64,000 nucleotides of DNA from an uncultured Bacteriovoracaceae bacterium (GTDB lineage Bacteria; Bdellovibrionota; Bacteriovoracia; Bacteriovoracales; Bacteriovoracaceae): NCBI GenBank assembly GCA_937923325.1, contig CAKZUQ010000004.1, positions 1-64,000 on the forward strand, written 5' to 3'. The position numbers and the translations under genes are program-made. The notes beneath the pieces are model-generated. The model ran no database searches, was not told the DNA's origin, and saw only the letters and a list, made by a program, of their open reading frames with translations. Position 1 is the stretch's first letter. Every line of letters starts with the position of its first letter. Positions 34,291 through 43,230 of the stretch are shown in pieces.

Positions 34291-35709
34291 ATGACAATTA
34301 CAGCGAATATAATGGTATGCGACGATGACGAAAAAACAACATACTTCCTAGAACAAATCTTAGAGAAAAAAGCTAATTTTAAGGTCATCAAAACACATTC
34401 TGGAGAGGAATGTCTCAAAGAATGGAACAAATCCATAGATGTCACGATTCTAGATTTTAGATTGCCAAATATGAACGGTCTTAAAGTCTTAAAAGAGATT
34501 AAGAAAAAAGATCCCTACGCTGTCGTAATAATGGCAACTGGACATTCAACAGAAAAATTAGTCATCGAATCTTTAAGACATGGAGCTTATAACTATATAA
34601 AAAAACCCTATGATTTAGATTACCTCCTTTCTACTGCTAAAGAAGCTGTACTAGAATCGTCCCAAAGGAAAACGAAGCTCGGTTTATCTATATCGAAACA
34701 TCCATCAAATAAAAGTAACTATCAAAACTCAACAAAATCAGACTCTGTGAAAGAGATAATGAGTGTTATTGAAAAAGTATCTCAAAAGAATATATCCATA
34801 CTTTTAACAGGTAATAGTGGTACAGGGAAAGAGTTTTTCGCTACCGCTATTCACAACCTTTCTAATAGGTCTTCTGAGAGTTTTATACCTGTGAATTGTC
34901 CAGCTATACCTGCAACTCTAGCTGAAAGTGAACTATTTGGTCATGAAAAAGGCTCTTTTACCGGTGCAGATTCTCAAAAGAAAGGAAAATTTGAACTTGC
35001 AAATAACGGCATCATATTTCTTGATGAGATAGCTGACCTATCCATGGAAATACAATCAAAACTATTACGTGTACTTCAAGAAAGAGAAATTTATAGGGTT
35101 GGAGGTTCAAAAGCAATACCTATAGATGTTCTTCTTTTAAGTGCTACGAGTAAAGATTTAAGAAAAGAAATTGACGAAGGGAGATTTAGAGCTGATCTTT
35201 ATTATAGAATTGCAGATATTAATCTTGAAATCCCAAGGCTCAACGAAAGAAGAGAGGACATACAACTCCTAAGTGAAAAATTCATCTTAGATTATTCAAA
35301 AGAAAATGATGAACCAATTAAAGAAATACTACCAGAGGCATTATCTTTACTAGAGAATTACTCTTGGCCAGGAAACATTCGAGAGCTCAAAAGTTTTATA
35401 AGAAAAATAATGATTCTAATACCAGGTAATCAAATCACAAAGGATGATGTTTTAAACTTTTTACAAAAACAAGCTATTAATTTTTCTGAAGACATATCAA
35501 TCCAAACGACATCTCACAAGCCTGATATTCAGATTCAAGAAAAGGTAGCAGTAAACCCGACAAGTACAAATGTAAAAGACATGGAAAAAAATTTAATAAT
35601 TCAATCTTTAGAAAAGAATAAGAATAATATGACTACTGTTGCGAAGGACCTTGGAATTAGTAGATCTACGTTATATAGAAAACTAAAGAAGTATGAAATA
35701 GATCACTAA
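34291..35709 (+). CDS. NtrC-family sigma-54 response regulator
   Basis: 472 residues. Receiver 1-120 (VCDDDE, VTILDFRLPNMNG with phospho-Asp, MATGHS, KKPYD). AAA+ about 150-390: Walker A TGNSGTGKE, the sigma-54 contact loop GSFTGAD (Ser for the usual Ala), Walker B IFLDEIADL, the R finger in RVGGS/RFRADLYYR and NWPGNIREL-like SWPGNIREL. A Fis helix-turn-helix ends it (VAKDLGISRSTLYRKLKKY). It is the only sigma-54 activator in the window and lies amid about ten sigma-54-type promoters, so it probably activates them. Confidence 0.97.
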   Translation: MTITANIMVCDDDEKTTYFLEQILEKKANFKVIKTHSGEECLKEWNKSIDVTILDFRLPNMNGLKVLKEIKKKDPYAVVIMATGHSTEKLVIESLRHGAYNYIKKPYDLDYLLSTAKEAVLESSQRKTKLGLSISKHPSNKSNYQNSTKSDSVKEIMSVIEKVSQKNISILLTGNSGTGKEFFATAIHNLSNRSSESFIPVNCPAIPATLAESELFGHEKGSFTGADSQKKGKFELANNGIIFLDEIADLSMEIQSKLLRVLQEREIYRVGGSKAIPIDVLLLSATSKDLRKEIDEGRFRADLYYRIADINLEIPRLNERREDIQLLSEKFILDYSKENDEPIKEILPEALSLLENYSWPGNIRELKSFIRKIMILIPGNQITKDDVLNFLQKQAINFSEDISIQTTSHKPDIQIQEKVAVNPTSTNVKDMEKNLIIQSLEKNKNNMTTVAKDLGISRSTLYRKLKKYEIDH

Positions 35710-36395
35710 GTTATTATCATTGAACGAAGAGCACCTACCTCTGAATAACTTAGTCCAAGAAACTCAAATGAAATTATAAAAGTATTTCTTTCCTGAATAG
35801 ATCCCCTAACAAGAAGACGAAACTCTTTATTAGGCTTAGAGATGATTTTTGATAAATATCTAGACTTAACATAGAACATACTACCAATTTTAAAATCTAC
35901 AGAAGATATGATAACTCCTCCCTTTTCCCAAATCTGACTTATGTTAAGTTCTAATATTAATGGAGATTTAGATAGATCCACGCCAATACTTACCTTCTTT
36001 TTGAAAAACTCTTCTTTATTCTTTTCTAGTTTTAACAATGAATTTACTTTGTCGGTAATGATGGCAATATCGATGGGTTTTACTATATAGTCAAGAACAC
36101 CTGTATTTATAGCTTTTTTTACATTCTTTACGTCATTTAGAGCAGAAATATAGCAAATTTTAATATCTCTATTTGAGAATGTTTTACTTATCATTTGTGC
36201 CAAAGTGAACCCATCAATATCAGGCATCATAATATCAAGAAATACAACTTTTAGAGATGTATTTAGCTTGAGTAACTTCATTGCCTCATGAGCATTGAGG
36301 GCATATAAAGAGTGAATTCCACTTCTTTTCATTGCTTTTTTAAAAATACCTAATGACCTTTCAGAGTCATCGACAAATAAAACTTCAGCAAACAT
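35706..36395 (-). CDS. Response regulator with C-terminal PilZ-like domain
   Basis: 229 residues. Receiver 1-120: FVDDSE, VVFLDIMMPDIDG (phospho-Asp), ISALND, VKPID. Residues about 130-229 (ILELNISQIWEKGGVIIS, IGSMFYVKSRYL, FRLLVRGSI, ISFEFLGLSYSEVGALRSMI) follow a PilZ-like barrel with the 'D.S..G' strand and the closing F.F..L helix, but the RxxxR c-di-GMP signature is not obvious. It overlaps the activator's stop by 4 bases (convergent). Its own sigma-54 promoter is divergent from the next receiver gene. Confidence 0.75.
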   Translation of the reverse strand: MFAEVLFVDDSERSLGIFKKAMKRSGIHSLYALNAHEAMKLLKLNTSLKVVFLDIMMPDIDGFTLAQMISKTFSNRDIKICYISALNDVKNVKKAINTGVLDYIVKPIDIAIITDKVNSLLKLEKNKEEFFKKKVSIGVDLSKSPLILELNISQIWEKGGVIISSVDFKIGSMFYVKSRYLSKIISKPNKEFRLLVRGSIQERNTFIISFEFLGLSYSEVGALRSMIIT

Positions 36396-36419
36396 AAGCT
36401 CCTCCCTAGTATTAAAGAA

Positions 36420-36434
36420 GCAATAAAAATGCCA
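36420..36434 (-). promoter_or_regulatory. Sigma-54 promoter for the REC-PilZ-like gene
   Basis: TGGCATTTTTATTGC on the minus strand: complete GG-N10-GC, 25 bases before the ATG at 36395. Confidence 0.85.
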
Positions 36435-36451
36435 ATAATGATGAAATAAAC

Positions 36452-36468
36452 TGTGTCATAATAAAACA
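36452..36468 (+). promoter_or_regulatory. Activator-site candidate between divergent promoters
   Basis: TGTGTCATAATAAAACA fits the shared 17-base motif and lies between the two sigma-54 promoters. A weaker core copy (TCAAAATAGA) follows at about 36470. Confidence 0.55.
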
Positions 36469-36496
36469 ATCAAAATAGAGAATACATCATAAAAGT

Positions 36497-36511
36497 TGGT
36501 ATGCACCTTGC
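36497..36511 (+). promoter_or_regulatory. Sigma-54 promoter for the receiver-synthase operon
   Basis: TGGTATGCACCTTGC: complete GG-N10-GC, 26 bases before the ATG at 36537. It overlaps an upstream in-frame ATG at 36501, which excludes that ATG as the start of this transcript's gene. Confidence 0.85.
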
Positions 36512-36536
36512 TTGTAATACAGTAAGGGAGAATACG

Positions 36537-36893
36537 ATGCACTTATTATTAATTGACGATGATAAACTTCAAATCCAAATTATACAAAAGGCATTCAAAA
36601 AATCGATGCCTGAATGTAAACTGTATAGTGCAAATGATGGTATAGAAGCACTGGAAAATTTATCAATAATGAAATTTGATTTAATATTACTAGATTTATC
36701 AATGCCAAAAATGAATGGATATGACTTTATTAAAAGTCTTGAAGTCAAAAATATAAATATTCCTTATATCGTTATTAGTGGCAAGCTAGATGGAAGTGCA
36801 ATAAACAAGTTGTATGCATCTGGTGCTACTGATTGTTTAAAAAAACCATTTTACCTTGAACAACTTATAAACAAAGTAAGAAAGTTTATATGA
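36537..36893 (+). CDS. Single-domain response regulator
   Basis: 118 residues from ATG 36537 (AGGGAG seven bases upstream). The upstream ATG at 36501 lies in the promoter. Receiver motifs are complete: LLIDDDK, LILLDLSMPKMNG (phospho-Asp), VISGKL and LKKPFY. CheY-like size; no output domain. It is the first gene of the operon containing the barrel protein and the GT2 synthase, so it may control that synthase by direct contact. Confidence 0.9.
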   Translation: MHLLLIDDDKLQIQIIQKAFKKSMPECKLYSANDGIEALENLSIMKFDLILLDLSMPKMNGYDFIKSLEVKNINIPYIVISGKLDGSAINKLYASGATDCLKKPFYLEQLINKVRKFI

Positions 36894-37588
36894 AAAAGTT
36901 CATATATATATTATTAATATCATTTACTGCTAGCTCACAAATAATGGTTCAGGGATCTCATCTAAGTGAGAATAGCTTTTCAGAAGAAGAGTATCAAGTC
37001 AGTTATACCTATAACAAAAAGAGACTGAATTTTAAATTAAACAATAGTAAAAGAAAGTACATAGATAAAGAATTTAAAGATACGAAGCTAAGTGTTTCAA
37101 AGGATTTTAAAATCGCCAACTATAAATTGAGGCCAACTTTATCAATAGGCCCAAAAAATAAAATCAAAGAGAGATTTTATACTCAGCTAGAACATAGTAT
37201 AACAACGAATTCAGAAGAATATATATTTGGACATAAATATTCTATTTACGAAGAAGTAGATAATAATAATTTTTATATACAATATTACAGGTACTTACCA
37301 GGGAAGATTAGTTTTATTTACGGGGGCTTAAATTACTCTAAAACTGCAAAAACAAAGGCGTCAAGTTATACAATTGGTTTTAATGTTCAAAATAATATTT
37401 TCAATTTAAACATGAGACTATCAACTGGTGAAGAATTAATGGACGCAACAAGTAGACGAGATTTTTTTTCCAAATCACTAATTCTTCAATTTAATGATAA
37501 ACGAATTCCAAGTCTTCAATTAACATCAACTAAATTTAAAGCGAACATACAAAAAAGAATAGGTCTTGGATATATATGGAACTATTAG
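36890..37588 (+). CDS. Predicted outer-membrane beta-barrel (YaiO-like)
   Basis: 232 residues, ATGA overlap with the previous gene. Signal peptide ends TASSQ. The mature part is alternating strands with aromatic ends (YQVSYTYNKKRLNFKLNN, FYTQLEHSITTNSEEYIFGHKYS, FYIQYYRYLPGKISFIYGGLNY), finishing GLGYIWNY, an aromatic C-terminus typical of outer-membrane barrels. YaiO-type barrels occur beside GT2 synthases in other polysaccharide loci, and this one lies two genes before one. An export or anchoring role is inferred. Confidence 0.6.
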   Translation: MKKFIYILLISFTASSQIMVQGSHLSENSFSEEEYQVSYTYNKKRLNFKLNNSKRKYIDKEFKDTKLSVSKDFKIANYKLRPTLSIGPKNKIKERFYTQLEHSITTNSEEYIFGHKYSIYEEVDNNNFYIQYYRYLPGKISFIYGGLNYSKTAKTKASSYTIGFNVQNNIFNLNMRLSTGEELMDATSRRDFFSKSLILQFNDKRIPSLQLTSTKFKANIQKRIGLGYIWNY

Positions 37589-38394
37589 CTACTATCACAT
37601 TCCAATTATTAATAGCAACTACAGCACTCTTAATAGTTGCTATACTGTCTTTAAAGACCATTAATTCTATAAAAAGAAATAGCTATAAAAGAAGGAAAAA
37701 GATATCAAGAGATGCATTATGTAACTATTTGTTTGAAGAAAAGACAGTTAAGAAGAAATCGATCCTCTTGGAAGACTTAGTAGAAGTTTACAAGTTATCA
37801 GAAAAGGATTCACAAGATAAAATAAGATCAATTTATAAAACAGAAAGTTTTTTTAAAAACGATTTAAAGAACATAAGAAGAAAAAATACAAAGAGAAAGA
37901 TTGAGGCACTAAGAAGAATTACTTTATTTAAAATGTCGATAAACAGAAGGCTAATAATGCAAATTTCGAAAAAAGAAAAGAACCCTCACCTAATAAATGA
38001 ACTCTTACTAACAATTGACAAAAACAATAATAATAAAATGCAGACCTTAGAACGTAATCAAGTTAAAAGAGTTACCCACAGACTTTATTCCAAGGGACAC
38101 ATAAAATACAAGATAAACAATAAAGGGATAGATTCACAAGATATAGAAAATAAGATTATATTAAAACTAAAAGAAAAACAATTTCCCTATGTATATATGA
38201 ATATACAGAAAATAAAAGATAGTCTAAGTGAAGACTTAATATCAGAGTTACTTAAGACGAACAATTACTACATTCAGAGTATAGTTTGTAATTTCTATTT
38301 AAGTAAAAGCAATAAAGAGAGAGAAAAAATCAATATTACGGATGAAATGATGCTTAGATATATGAAATTTAACGAGGAGTATTCCGATGAGTAA
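37576..38394 (+). CDS. Membrane-anchored Lys-rich helical protein
   Basis: 272 residues. One N-terminal transmembrane helix (residues 3-28), then a basic helical cytoplasmic part (KRNSYKRRKKISRDALCNYLF). Later segments such as INELLLTIDKNNNNK and SEDLISELLKTNNYYIQSIVCNF have the length and spacing of helical repeats, perhaps HEAT-like. It overlaps the barrel and synthase genes (13 and 8 bases), so all three are coupled. It is probably an accessory subunit of the synthase. No enzymatic motif is seen. Confidence 0.65.
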   Translation: MELLATITFQLLIATTALLIVAILSLKTINSIKRNSYKRRKKISRDALCNYLFEEKTVKKKSILLEDLVEVYKLSEKDSQDKIRSIYKTESFFKNDLKNIRRKNTKRKIEALRRITLFKMSINRRLIMQISKKEKNPHLINELLLTIDKNNNNKMQTLERNQVKRVTHRLYSKGHIKYKINNKGIDSQDIENKIILKLKEKQFPYVYMNIQKIKDSLSEDLISELLKTNNYYIQSIVCNFYLSKSNKEREKINITDEMMLRYMKFNEEYSDE

Positions 38395-39733
38395 CCAAGA
38401 CATATTACTGATTGTATTATCATCATACTATATATCTTACAAATTAATTGACCTTACTTTAATTCTTAATGCATCGATGCAAATCAAAAACAAAATAAGT
38501 AAGCTTTACGATTTTAGCGAAGCAATTAATCCAGAGGATTCACAAAGTATAACGATCATTATCCCTTTTAATAATGAATCTAGAAGATTGTTCCATTCAA
38601 TATACACTGTGATAAATCAAGATTATTTAAATTTCTCAATTATACTTGTGGATGATGGTAGTACTAACGAGATTACTAAGGAAGTAATCAAGGAGTTTGA
38701 GTTTAAGAAAAAATATTCTACACCAAATGGTGAACATATTATGAAAAGTACAAAATTTGGAAAATCTTTATCTTTAATAGTTAAAGCACACTCTGGAAAA
38801 TCAGATAGCCTTAATGTTGCTTCATTCTATGCAAAAGATGAATACATACTTTTCGTAGATGCGGATACGATGTTAAAAAATGATGCATTAAAAAGATACA
38901 GCTATTATATAACAACAGATACTCAACAATCACAAATATATGGATCTATAATGGGAGTAAATAATAATAAAATTTACAACAGGGGTGAGAGTAACCATAG
39001 AAAATCTAGCTTTAAAATACTAACTACACTTCAAGAACTGGAGTATTATAGTGCCATATCATTCCAAAGAATTGTATTCTCAAAAACAAAATCAAATTTC
39101 ATTGTATCAGGAGCAAATTTTTTAATTAAGAGATCTACATTTTTGGATGTAGGTGGATATTCAAAATACTCCATAACAGAAGATATGGATTTATGTATGA
39201 AAGTGATTAAATACTCGAAACAGAAGTTTAACCGGTACCCTGTAACATATATCCCCGAAGAACTATCTTCTACGGAGGTGCCATTTAAAGTAAGACACTT
39301 AATATCACAGAGAGCGAGATGGTTTCAAGGGCTAATACAAACATTATGGAAATTCAAGTTAGATATATTAAAAGGAAAACTTGGAAATAATTGTATGTTT
39401 AATTTAATATATTACATCATCTTCATTATACCAAATGCGATTGTTTACTTAATAATAGGAGTACTAATACTAAATCAGTATTCAACTGAAACTCTAGTCA
39501 AGATATTAGTCATAACAAGTTTAATAAGTACTATTCAAAACCTACTAAGTATCCTTATACATGAGACAGAAAAAGAGTTTGATTCATCACTTAAAATTCT
39601 GACACAAAGAATATTTGGAGCATTTATATCTACATATACCCTAGTACCAATAGATAGAATAGGCCAATTTATCGGCATATCAAAGATAATTACAAGATCA
39701 AAAGATTGGGGAATAAAAAAGAGACAGAGTTAG
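38387..39733 (+). CDS. Processive GT2 polysaccharide synthase (PgaC/cellulose-synthase-like)
   Basis: 448 residues. A membrane segment at the N-terminus, then a GT-A domain: TIIIPFNNE, LVDDGST (nucleotide Asp), KSDSLNVA, FVDADT (metal Asp), SITEDMDLCMK (catalytic Asp of the TED motif) and SQRARWFQG (QxxRW acceptor site). Three or four helices close the protein. These motifs mark a processive synthase that extends and secretes its own chain without a lipid intermediate, such as poly-N-acetylglucosamine. It forms an export module separate from the Wzx/Wzy set. Confidence 0.9.
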   Translation: MSNQDILLIVLSSYYISYKLIDLTLILNASMQIKNKISKLYDFSEAINPEDSQSITIIIPFNNESRRLFHSIYTVINQDYLNFSIILVDDGSTNEITKEVIKEFEFKKKYSTPNGEHIMKSTKFGKSLSLIVKAHSGKSDSLNVASFYAKDEYILFVDADTMLKNDALKRYSYYITTDTQQSQIYGSIMGVNNNKIYNRGESNHRKSSFKILTTLQELEYYSAISFQRIVFSKTKSNFIVSGANFLIKRSTFLDVGGYSKYSITEDMDLCMKVIKYSKQKFNRYPVTYIPEELSSTEVPFKVRHLISQRARWFQGLIQTLWKFKLDILKGKLGNNCMFNLIYYIIFIIPNAIVYLIIGVLILNQYSTETLVKILVITSLISTIQNLLSILIHETEKEFDSSLKILTQRIFGAFISTYTLVPIDRIGQFIGISKIITRSKDWGIKKRQS

Positions 39734-41310
39734 GATTTTGAGCCAACAAGTCTCTTTACAGCATCATATATAGAGTTAATCTTGAAAGGCTTAGTGATAA
39801 ATTCACGCATACCAACCTTGCTGGCCCTCGCCTTATCTTCATTTGTAGCATTAGCAGTTAAGGCAACAACCGGAGGTAAGTTACTACCAAGCCTCTCTCT
39901 AAGTATAAAAGTTGCTTCATAACCATCCATGACAGGCATCGATACATCCATAAAAATCAAATCTATCTTTTCACTTTTATTTGCAAAGAAATCTACTGCT
40001 TCCTGCCCATTATTACACATGAAAACATTATATTCAGACTTCTTGCTAAGTACTCTATTCATCAATTCTTGATTTATTAAATTGTCCTCGACAACGAGAA
40101 TGTTAATAAGTCCAGAGGACTCACAATCAACTACTGGCTCAACTATCTCCTTAGCAGTTTCAGCTTTTCCAACCTCAAAGGGAAAATAAAACTTAAACAA
40201 GGTCCCAGTATCAATTTCACTTTCAACACTAATATCTCCCCCAATAAGTTCAATTAGTTTTTTTGATATAGAGAGTCCCAAACCTGTGCCTCCAAATTTT
40301 CGAGATATTGAATTTTCAGCTTGTGTATAGGCGTCAAAGATATTATCAAGTTTACTTTCCTCTATACCAATACCATCATCCTGAATAGATACTTGTATCT
40401 CCTCAGTACCTAGTAAGTTTATATCAACTGTAATATTTCCATCTTTTGTGAATTTCGAAGCATTTCCTATGATATTAAATAAAACTTGATTAATTCGATT
40501 GTGATCTGAGACTATAGATGGTGGAAAATTTTTAGCTACATTAATTTTATATTTATTATTATTTTTATGATAAGTAACTCGCAGAAGTTCAATTACACGA
40601 CGCAAACTTTCGACAAAATCAAAATTTACATTCTCAATTACAATTTGATTATTTTCTAATTTTGAATAATCTAAGGTATCATTAATGATATCTAAAACAC
40701 TATGAGAACTAAATAAAAGTTTATCAACAAGATCCTTTTGACTTTTATTCAGCTTTGTTTCTTCAAGTAACTGTGACATCCCAATAACACCATTAAGAGG
40801 AGTCCTAATTTCGTGACTAATGGTAGCTAAGAATTGAGATTTTGCAGTTATCGCCTCATCAGCAGCTTTCTTTGCCAAATTTAACTGGTGATACTGTAAA
40901 GCAAATGAAATGGAGCCTGCAAGTTTATTTAAAATGGGAGCTATCATTTCAAAGTTCTCTTTAGTAAGTTTCTCTTCATTTGAAATCATAAAGAAATGAC
41001 CAAGACCACAAAGCTCATAGAGGTAAACATACTTCTTATTATATTGCAGCATCTGGGATTGAAATCCAGTACAATTACAATTTTTTTTTATAAATTCTTC
41101 ATATTGATGAAACTCTCTTCTGGGAACAGCAAAATGACTATCTCCAATTTCAGAAATCAAATCAGAACTTGAGAAAATATATCCAGCTGAAACAGCACTA
41201 AATCTTTTAATAACATTAAAGATAAAATCTTCGAGGATTTTCAGAGCGTTTGTCGAATTTTGAACACTTAACGCAAGATCATAAAAGACATAAAGATTAT
41301 CTTTATTCAC
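39730..41310 (-). CDS. Hybrid histidine kinase (sensor-HisKA-ATPase-REC)
   Basis: About 526 residues. GTG 41310 is favoured: AGGAG sits six bases upstream, whereas the TTG at 41316 is too close. An N-terminal ~150-residue GAF-like sensor, with cysteines near 76 and 78 (KNCNCTGF), leads by a helix to HisKA (FLATISHEIRTPLNG), the ATPase (N-box FNIIGNASKF, DDGIGIEESK, FGGTGLGLSI) and a receiver (VVEDN, LIFMDVSMPVMDG, TKPFK). It overlaps the FIST gene, so the two probably form one sensing unit, and it is the last gene of the 48-kb operon. Confidence 0.92.
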   Translation of the reverse strand: MNKDNLYVFYDLALSVQNSTNALKILEDFIFNVIKRFSAVSAGYIFSSSDLISEIGDSHFAVPRREFHQYEEFIKKNCNCTGFQSQMLQYNKKYVYLYELCGLGHFFMISNEEKLTKENFEMIAPILNKLAGSISFALQYHQLNLAKKAADEAITAKSQFLATISHEIRTPLNGVIGMSQLLEETKLNKSQKDLVDKLLFSSHSVLDIINDTLDYSKLENNQIVIENVNFDFVESLRRVIELLRVTYHKNNNKYKINVAKNFPPSIVSDHNRINQVLFNIIGNASKFTKDGNITVDINLLGTEEIQVSIQDDGIGIEESKLDNIFDAYTQAENSISRKFGGTGLGLSISKKLIELIGGDISVESEIDTGTLFKFYFPFEVGKAETAKEIVEPVVDCESSGLINILVVEDNLINQELMNRVLSKKSEYNVFMCNNGQEAVDFFANKSEKIDLIFMDVSMPVMDGYEATFILRERLGSNLPPVVALTANATNEDKARASKVGMREFITKPFKINSIYDAVKRLVGSKS

Positions 41311-42355
41311 CAACAACTCCTAGTACACAAGTTTTATTCATAAAGTCGATCACACTATCACCAGGGTTGATAATTTCTCCAAAAGAAGAAACACCAAATA
41401 CATTATTATCATTATTTTTTATAGCACTCATTTCCTTAGAAAAATCATCTCCCAAAAAAAGAACCCTACTTACACAATCAACTACAAAAACATCCCTATT
41501 GTTAACATTTTCTTGAAGCTTTAAAATTGGTTGAACTAAACTATCTTTATCACCAGTCATTATAAAGATAAAGCTGTGTTCTTCAATTTCGTTTAAGCAA
41601 TCAATAACACCATCTTTGGCAGTAATAATATCCCTAATTATAAAATTATCATCATATCTTTTAACTCCAAACGGGAAGCTCTTTGCAACATCAAAAAAAT
41701 TATTCCAATCGGCGTGTGGCACAAGTGGAGAAACAATTTCTTTATACACATCCTCAGCTTTCTTGTTATTAATTTCTATAATCCTTTTTCCATCAGTCTT
41801 GGTAACTCTTAGAGGATCTGACATACGACGCCATCCGTGAACGGAACTTAACTCAAGATCTGTATCATTCAAATAAATACACTGTCCAACATTTTCCATC
41901 ACACCGTCTGGAGTGAAAACAACGGGCAACTGCTCAAAACACAAGTCACCAGCACCACCTCCAACGCACTTCTTATTTCCAATTTGATTAAATACTTCCA
42001 TAGTAAATTTTTCTAAACGGTCGGAATATCCATCCACAATAAGAGCAAAGCAACTAATATCGTCTAACTTACTGGTCGTTAACTTAGGGTTTGAAATGTC
42101 ATCGAAATAATCAACACTCAATTTTGAGTCGAATTCAAGCAATAGATTTCCTTTACTATGAGTAGTATCACCAAAAATAACATGGGGAAAATGCCCTCCA
42201 CCAACAATTGAATTACATGTTGATAAGATATTACTAATATTGCCTATCATCTCATTGTTATAATTAGGATCGGCATGAAACCAGATAAGAGATCCTTCAG
42301 TCTTCATTGCTAACGCTTTTACAGATTCAATTTCTTCAAAAAAATGTACATTCAT
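41303..42355 (-). CDS. FIST-domain sensor protein
   Basis: 350 residues. FIST N and C domains: FPHVIFGDTTHSKG and LTTSKLDDISCFALIVDGY in the first half, KCVGGGAGDLCFEQLPVVF with the glycine-rich GGGAG motif, LSSVHGWRRMSDPLRVTKTDGKRIIEINNKKAEDVYKEI opening the C domain, and VFGVSSFGEI near the end. FIST domains are thought to bind small ligands such as amino acids. Its stop lies within the following kinase gene, so FIST is likely the ligand-binding partner of that kinase. Confidence 0.9.
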   Translation of the reverse strand: MNVHFFEEIESVKALAMKTEGSLIWFHADPNYNNEMIGNISNILSTCNSIVGGGHFPHVIFGDTTHSKGNLLLEFDSKLSVDYFDDISNPKLTTSKLDDISCFALIVDGYSDRLEKFTMEVFNQIGNKKCVGGGAGDLCFEQLPVVFTPDGVMENVGQCIYLNDTDLELSSVHGWRRMSDPLRVTKTDGKRIIEINNKKAEDVYKEIVSPLVPHADWNNFFDVAKSFPFGVKRYDDNFIIRDIITAKDGVIDCLNEIEEHSFIFIMTGDKDSLVQPILKLQENVNNRDVFVVDCVSRVLFLGDDFSKEMSAIKNNDNNVFGVSSFGEIINPGDSVIDFMNKTCVLGVVGE

Positions 42356-42366
42356 AATAATAACCC

Positions 42367-43230
42367 CTATTGATATGAATTAGAATAAAGTTTTTTACAA
42401 TTGTTAATTTTACGTTGACTACCTTTAATTACACCATAATTATACCCCAAAGCTTTAATAATCGGTATGTATAATTTGAATGCACGAATGTTAAAGTTTA
42501 TTATATTAGAGTAAAAATGTCGGTAAACTTCAGAGAAAATATTTCTTAAAAGTAGGGAAAAAGAAAATTTCCTTGAGTAAATAAAAACATCAGCATCACC
42601 CTCAACAGAAGATCGACTAAATAATTGCGAAGAACTATAATTATGTGAATGCATCGCTGTTACATCACTTGCATATCCTACCCTAAGGCCAGCATTAATT
42701 AAATCTTGTCCTAGCTTTGAGTCTTCAGAACCCCAAGCATCTTTATAAAACGGATACTTACGCCAAATACTTTTTCTTAATAATGCAATAGGAGCACTAA
42801 GAGTAATCCAAGATGGCAAACTCCCAGAGACAGGAAAACATTTTAAATATGCTTCTTCAACCTCTGGATAAGCATCTGGTCTCGCCACTTGTCTACCTGT
42901 AAGAGCATCTAAAGATTGCTCTTTAAAGTTAAGAAGTAACCTGCTTAATGAAAATGGATCCAAAAGAACAGTATCTGAGTTTAACAGAACAACTTCTTCC
43001 GATGATGCTTTTGATATTGCCAGGTTTAGTGCATAGGATGGAGTATATGAGGAACTATCAATTTGAATAAGTATATCTGCAACATCAGATACAATATCCA
43101 TAGTTCCGTCTGTGGAGCCAGAATCAATAACAATGAACTCAAAGGATACCGATTGCTGTGAAAACAAAGATACAATTGTGCTCTTTATAATATCACTATT
43201 ATTAAAGGTTCTCATTACAACGCTAATCAT
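42367..43230 (-). CDS. GT2-family glycosyltransferase
   Basis: 287 residues. A GT-A domain with VVMRTFNN, FIVIDSGSTDGT (nucleotide Asp), the LLNSDTV Asp motif and WGSEDSKLGQDL (catalytic-base region). The C-terminal 80 residues are hydrophobic and basic and suggest membrane contact. It starts four bases before the end of the deacetylase gene. It probably adds a single sugar to the lipid-linked unit or a side branch. Confidence 0.9.
   Translation of the reverse strand: MISVVMRTFNNSDIIKSTIVSLFSQQSVSFEFIVIDSGSTDGTMDIVSDVADILIQIDSSSYTPSYALNLAISKASSEEVVLLNSDTVLLDPFSLSRLLLNFKEQSLDALTGRQVARPDAYPEVEEAYLKCFPVSGSLPSWITLSAPIALLRKSIWRKYPFYKDAWGSEDSKLGQDLINAGLRVGYASDVTAMHSHNYSSSQLFSRSSVEGDADVFIYSRKFSFSLLLRNIFSEVYRHFYSNIINFNIRAFKLYIPIIKALGYNYGVIKGSQRKINNCKKLYSNSYQ

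Noticed and set aside
36501..36536. Earlier ATG of the receiver gene at 36501
   Set aside because: It lies inside the -24/-12 promoter (36497-36511), so it cannot be translated from that transcript; ATG 36537 has AGGGAG upstream.
16293..39733. Horizontally acquired island with mobile-element boundaries
   Set aside because: No insertion sequence, integrase, tRNA or direct repeat flanks the cluster, and base composition does not visibly change.
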